Source: DATARH01 sp963847345 (GTDB lineage: Bacteria; Pseudomonadota; Alphaproteobacteria; ATCC43930; CGMCC-115725). Taken from it: 64,000 nucleotides of DNA. The position numbers and the translations under genes were made by a program. Below, one piece after another: positions 62,166-64,000 of this stretch. Each line of letters begins with the position of its first letter. Within the stretch, counting starts at the first letter, position 1. The DNA is taken from the NCBI GenBank assembly GCA_963847345.1, contig CAWJZU010000035.1, positions 124,001-188,000 on the forward strand, written 5' to 3'. Under the pieces are notes generated by a model that was not told where the DNA came from, made no database searches, and saw nothing but the letters and a program-made list of their open reading frames with translations.

Positions 62166-62369
62166 ATGTACATTTCCCTGACAACCAGCCGTACGAACGG
62201 CTTCAGAAAATGGTCGGATACTCATCGGCCGGACAACGATGACGACGACAATTCCGGCGGGGCCACGCCTATCGCGATCACCGAACCGCCGAGCGACGAC
62301 ATTGAATCATCGATACAGGAACCGCCGAACAGCCCCTGGCTCGTGCCGGGAACCGGCTCTTCGTTCTAA
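62166..62369 (+). CDS. Small disordered acidic protein
   Basis: 67 residues. AAGGA is about nine bases before the ATG, five bases after the previous stop. After MYISLTTSRTNGFRKW it is very acidic and low in complexity (HRPDNDDDDNSGG, TEPPSDDIESSIQEPPNSP), with a C-terminal GTGSSF. No family recognised. Its position suggests it is cotranscribed with the three short genes before it. Confidence 0.45.
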   Translation: MYISLTTSRTNGFRKWSDTHRPDNDDDDNSGGATPIAITEPPSDDIESSIQEPPNSPWLVPGTGSSF

Positions 62370-62660
62370 ACAATTCTGGATCGCTACCCGGAGCTCCTCG
62401 CGGGCCGAGTTGCTCGACGATGCTCCCATGCGTGCAACGAACCGGGCCTGGGCGGATGACGAGCGATACCACTGCCATGAATAGGCGATGGGGTCGCTCT
62501 GGCGGCTCGATAGTGGCCCCGCGAAGCCGGCTAGCGGCGCAGCGCGGTTCAGCCAAACGGACGGCGGCGCGGTTGGTTCGTCTGCGGGTTTGCGTATCGC
62601 GGCGGGACGCGGCAAATTCGGTGCATGTCAGGCGCAGCAGAGCGAGATGGGAGGTCCGGC

Positions 62661-63530
62661 ATGGCGACGGTGATCGAACGCGATCGGGTGCGGGCGCGGC
62701 CGACCGGGGCGGCGCTTGCGGCCGATGTCGAAGGGATTGATCTGTCCCGGCCGCTCGATGCCGGGACGCTCGGCGCGATCAGGCGGGCGTGGGGCGAGCA
62801 CCTCGTGCTGCGGTTCCGCGGTCAGACGCTATCGGATCACGATTTGATGCGCTTCAGCCGCCATTTCGGCGAACTCGACTGGGCGCCGATCGCCGCCGTC
62901 GGGGACGCGCCGGAGGGCCGGCAATACGTGTTAGTGATCTCGAACGTGATCGAAGAGGGCAAGCCGATCGGCCAGCTCGGCGCCTACGAGGCGATCTGGC
63001 ACACCGACATGTCGTATATCGACGAGCCGCCGAGCGCCTCGGCCCTTTATTCGCTGGAGGTGCCCCCCTCCGGCGGCGATACCGGCTTCTGCAACATGTA
63101 TCTCGCCTACGATACGCTGCCGGCCGGATTGCGGCGACAGGTCGAGGGCCGCCGCTGCCGCCACGATGCCAGCCGCAACAGCGCCGGCGAGTTGCGGCGC
63201 GGCTTTGTCGATGCGCCCGACCCGACCCAGACCGTCGGGGCGGAGCACCCGCTCGTCCGCACCCACCCGGTTACCGGCAGAAAGGCGCTGTTCCTGGGAC
63301 GGCGTCGCAATGCCTATATCGTCGGCCTGCCGTTGGAAGAGAGCGAGGCGCTGCTCGACGCGCTGTGGGCGTATTGTACAAAGCCGGAATTCACCTGGTA
63401 TCAGCAATGGCGCGCCGGCGATCTGATCCTGTGGGACAATCGCTGCGTCATGCACCGCCGCGATGCGTTTGACCCGGCGACACGTCGCGTCATGCACCGC
63501 ACTCAGATCAAGGGGGACCGCCCGCTGTAG
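62661..63530 (+). CDS. TauD/TfdA-family Fe(II)/2-oxoglutarate dioxygenase
   Basis: 289 residues from the ATG at 62661, which has GGGAGG six bases upstream; the frame to 62625 is not needed. The iron triad is His114 and Asp116 in IWHTDMSYIDEPP, and His about 265 in DNRCVMHRRDAF. The 2-oxoglutarate Arg is in RRVMHRTQIKG. Also typical are LVLRFRGQTLSDHDLMRFSR and GDTGFCNMYLAYDTLP. Family members cleave taurine, 2,4-D, carnitine precursors and others. No sulfonate uptake genes are adjacent here, so the substrate is open. Confidence 0.92.
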   Translation: MATVIERDRVRARPTGAALAADVEGIDLSRPLDAGTLGAIRRAWGEHLVLRFRGQTLSDHDLMRFSRHFGELDWAPIAAVGDAPEGRQYVLVISNVIEEGKPIGQLGAYEAIWHTDMSYIDEPPSASALYSLEVPPSGGDTGFCNMYLAYDTLPAGLRRQVEGRRCRHDASRNSAGELRRGFVDAPDPTQTVGAEHPLVRTHPVTGRKALFLGRRRNAYIVGLPLEESEALLDALWAYCTKPEFTWYQQWRAGDLILWDNRCVMHRRDAFDPATRRVMHRTQIKGDRPL

Positions 63531-63544
63531 GGGCGGGGGCACGG

Positions 63545-63907
63545 ATGCGAATTTTGCGGGCGCTCGCGGCGGCGGGGCTGGTGCTTCTGGTAAGCTGCCT
63601 GGGGGGGTGCGGGTCATCCCCGCCGCCCGACAGCGCGCGGCTGACGCTTAACAACCCCAGATGGGATCGCGTCAATGTGCAGTTCGTGATCACGCGCGGC
63701 ACCGATTGCGACAGCCGCGGCGACGATTTTGTCGACAGCCGCGAAGTGCTGATGCCACGGAACAAGCTCGAGATCATCGATGTCCCGAACGGCGCCACGC
63801 TATGCTGGCGGCGCGACCGCAATCCCGACAAGCCCGAGCCCGGGGTTTGGACCGGCTGGACCAAGGCGACGTTGTTCCCGGGCCGCAGCGCCGAGGCGGA
63901 TCTGTAA
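63545..63907 (+). CDS. Small lipoprotein
   Basis: 120 residues. The signal peptide ends in lipobox LGGC (19-22), so Cys22 is the predicted lipidation site. The mature part has two Cys (CDSRGDD and LCWRRDRNPD) that may form a disulfide, with a short beta-rich body (LEIIDVPNGATLCWRR). No family recognised. It starts 14 bases after the dioxygenase and is probably its operon partner. Confidence 0.75.
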   Translation: MRILRALAAAGLVLLVSCLGGCGSSPPPDSARLTLNNPRWDRVNVQFVITRGTDCDSRGDDFVDSREVLMPRNKLEIIDVPNGATLCWRRDRNPDKPEPGVWTGWTKATLFPGRSAEADL

Positions 63908-64000
63908 AACGATCGAGCGGTTGAGATTTGACCGGGTTTTCCGCGGTTGCCTGGCGCGTCGCCCCCGGGGCATTTTGGCAATGAACGGATTACGCAAGAA

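Noticed and set aside
1..64000. CRISPR array, prophage or integrative element
   Set aside because: No regularly spaced repeats, integrase, transposase or phage structural genes were seen.

Overview
This is about 64 kb of GC-rich DNA from an alphaproteobacterium. The best markers are the gene order tsaE-amgK-murU-addB-addA, an AmgK/MurU cell-wall recycling pair, a thioredoxin-reductase-like ferredoxin-NADP reductase, COQ9, and several short conserved proteins of a kind I associate with Hyphomicrobiales/Rhodospirillales. Genus and order cannot be fixed from the sequence alone. Most of the window is chromosomal housekeeping with scattered accessory islands. I see no rRNA, tRNA, CRISPR array, transposase or phage gene.

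Layout. 1-6.5 kb: end of a flavin-dependent oxidoreductase, UvrD/PcrA helicase, an SLC13/ArsB-type anion permease, hemC and a secreted TolB-like beta-propeller. 6.5-15.6 kb (minus strand): tsaE-amgK-murU-addB-addA. 15.7-24.7 kb: ferredoxin reductase, an orphan ring-hydroxylating dioxygenase beta subunit, a hybrid histidine kinase, tsaD, greB, a broken CaiB/BaiF CoA-transferase and a CheB. 25-28.5 kb: a large CheB-CheR-PAS-HWE fusion whose kinase part lacks its key residues. 28-33.6 kb: UbiH-type monooxygenase, cupin, glycerol kinase, a PEP-CTERM protein and glutathione-dependent formaldehyde dehydrogenase. 34.3-36.9 kb: membrane protein, DUF202 protein and arylsulfatase. 37-44.4 kb: YgfZ, then a plus-strand surface-glycan run (lauroyl acyltransferase and five glycosyltransferases). 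44.4-46.4 kb: def, COQ9 and dienelactone hydrolase. 46.6-49.7 kb: an ABC transporter with no binding protein. 49.9-55.5 kb: Nudix hydrolase and a 2-oxoacid:ferredoxin oxidoreductase set (KorB, KorA, ferredoxin, GltD-like flavoprotein), with a MITE-like element between korA and korB. 55.8-56.7 kb: a fluoride-response operon with riboswitch and attenuator. 56.8-60 kb: a four-repeat CxxC/CxxH protein and ilvD. 60-62.4 kb: a field of very small genes. 62.6-63.9 kb: TauD-type dioxygenase and a lipoprotein.

The most striking global property is the number of broken reading frames. Ten conserved genes carry one to three frameshifts, and an eleventh (the CheB-CheR fusion) probably has one at its end. 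Another gene is split by an in-frame TAG, and addB lacks a normal start codon. Almost all frameshifts behave as single-base insertions, often in G or C runs, which points to uncorrected long-read error more than to biological decay. The functional content should therefore be read as mostly intact.
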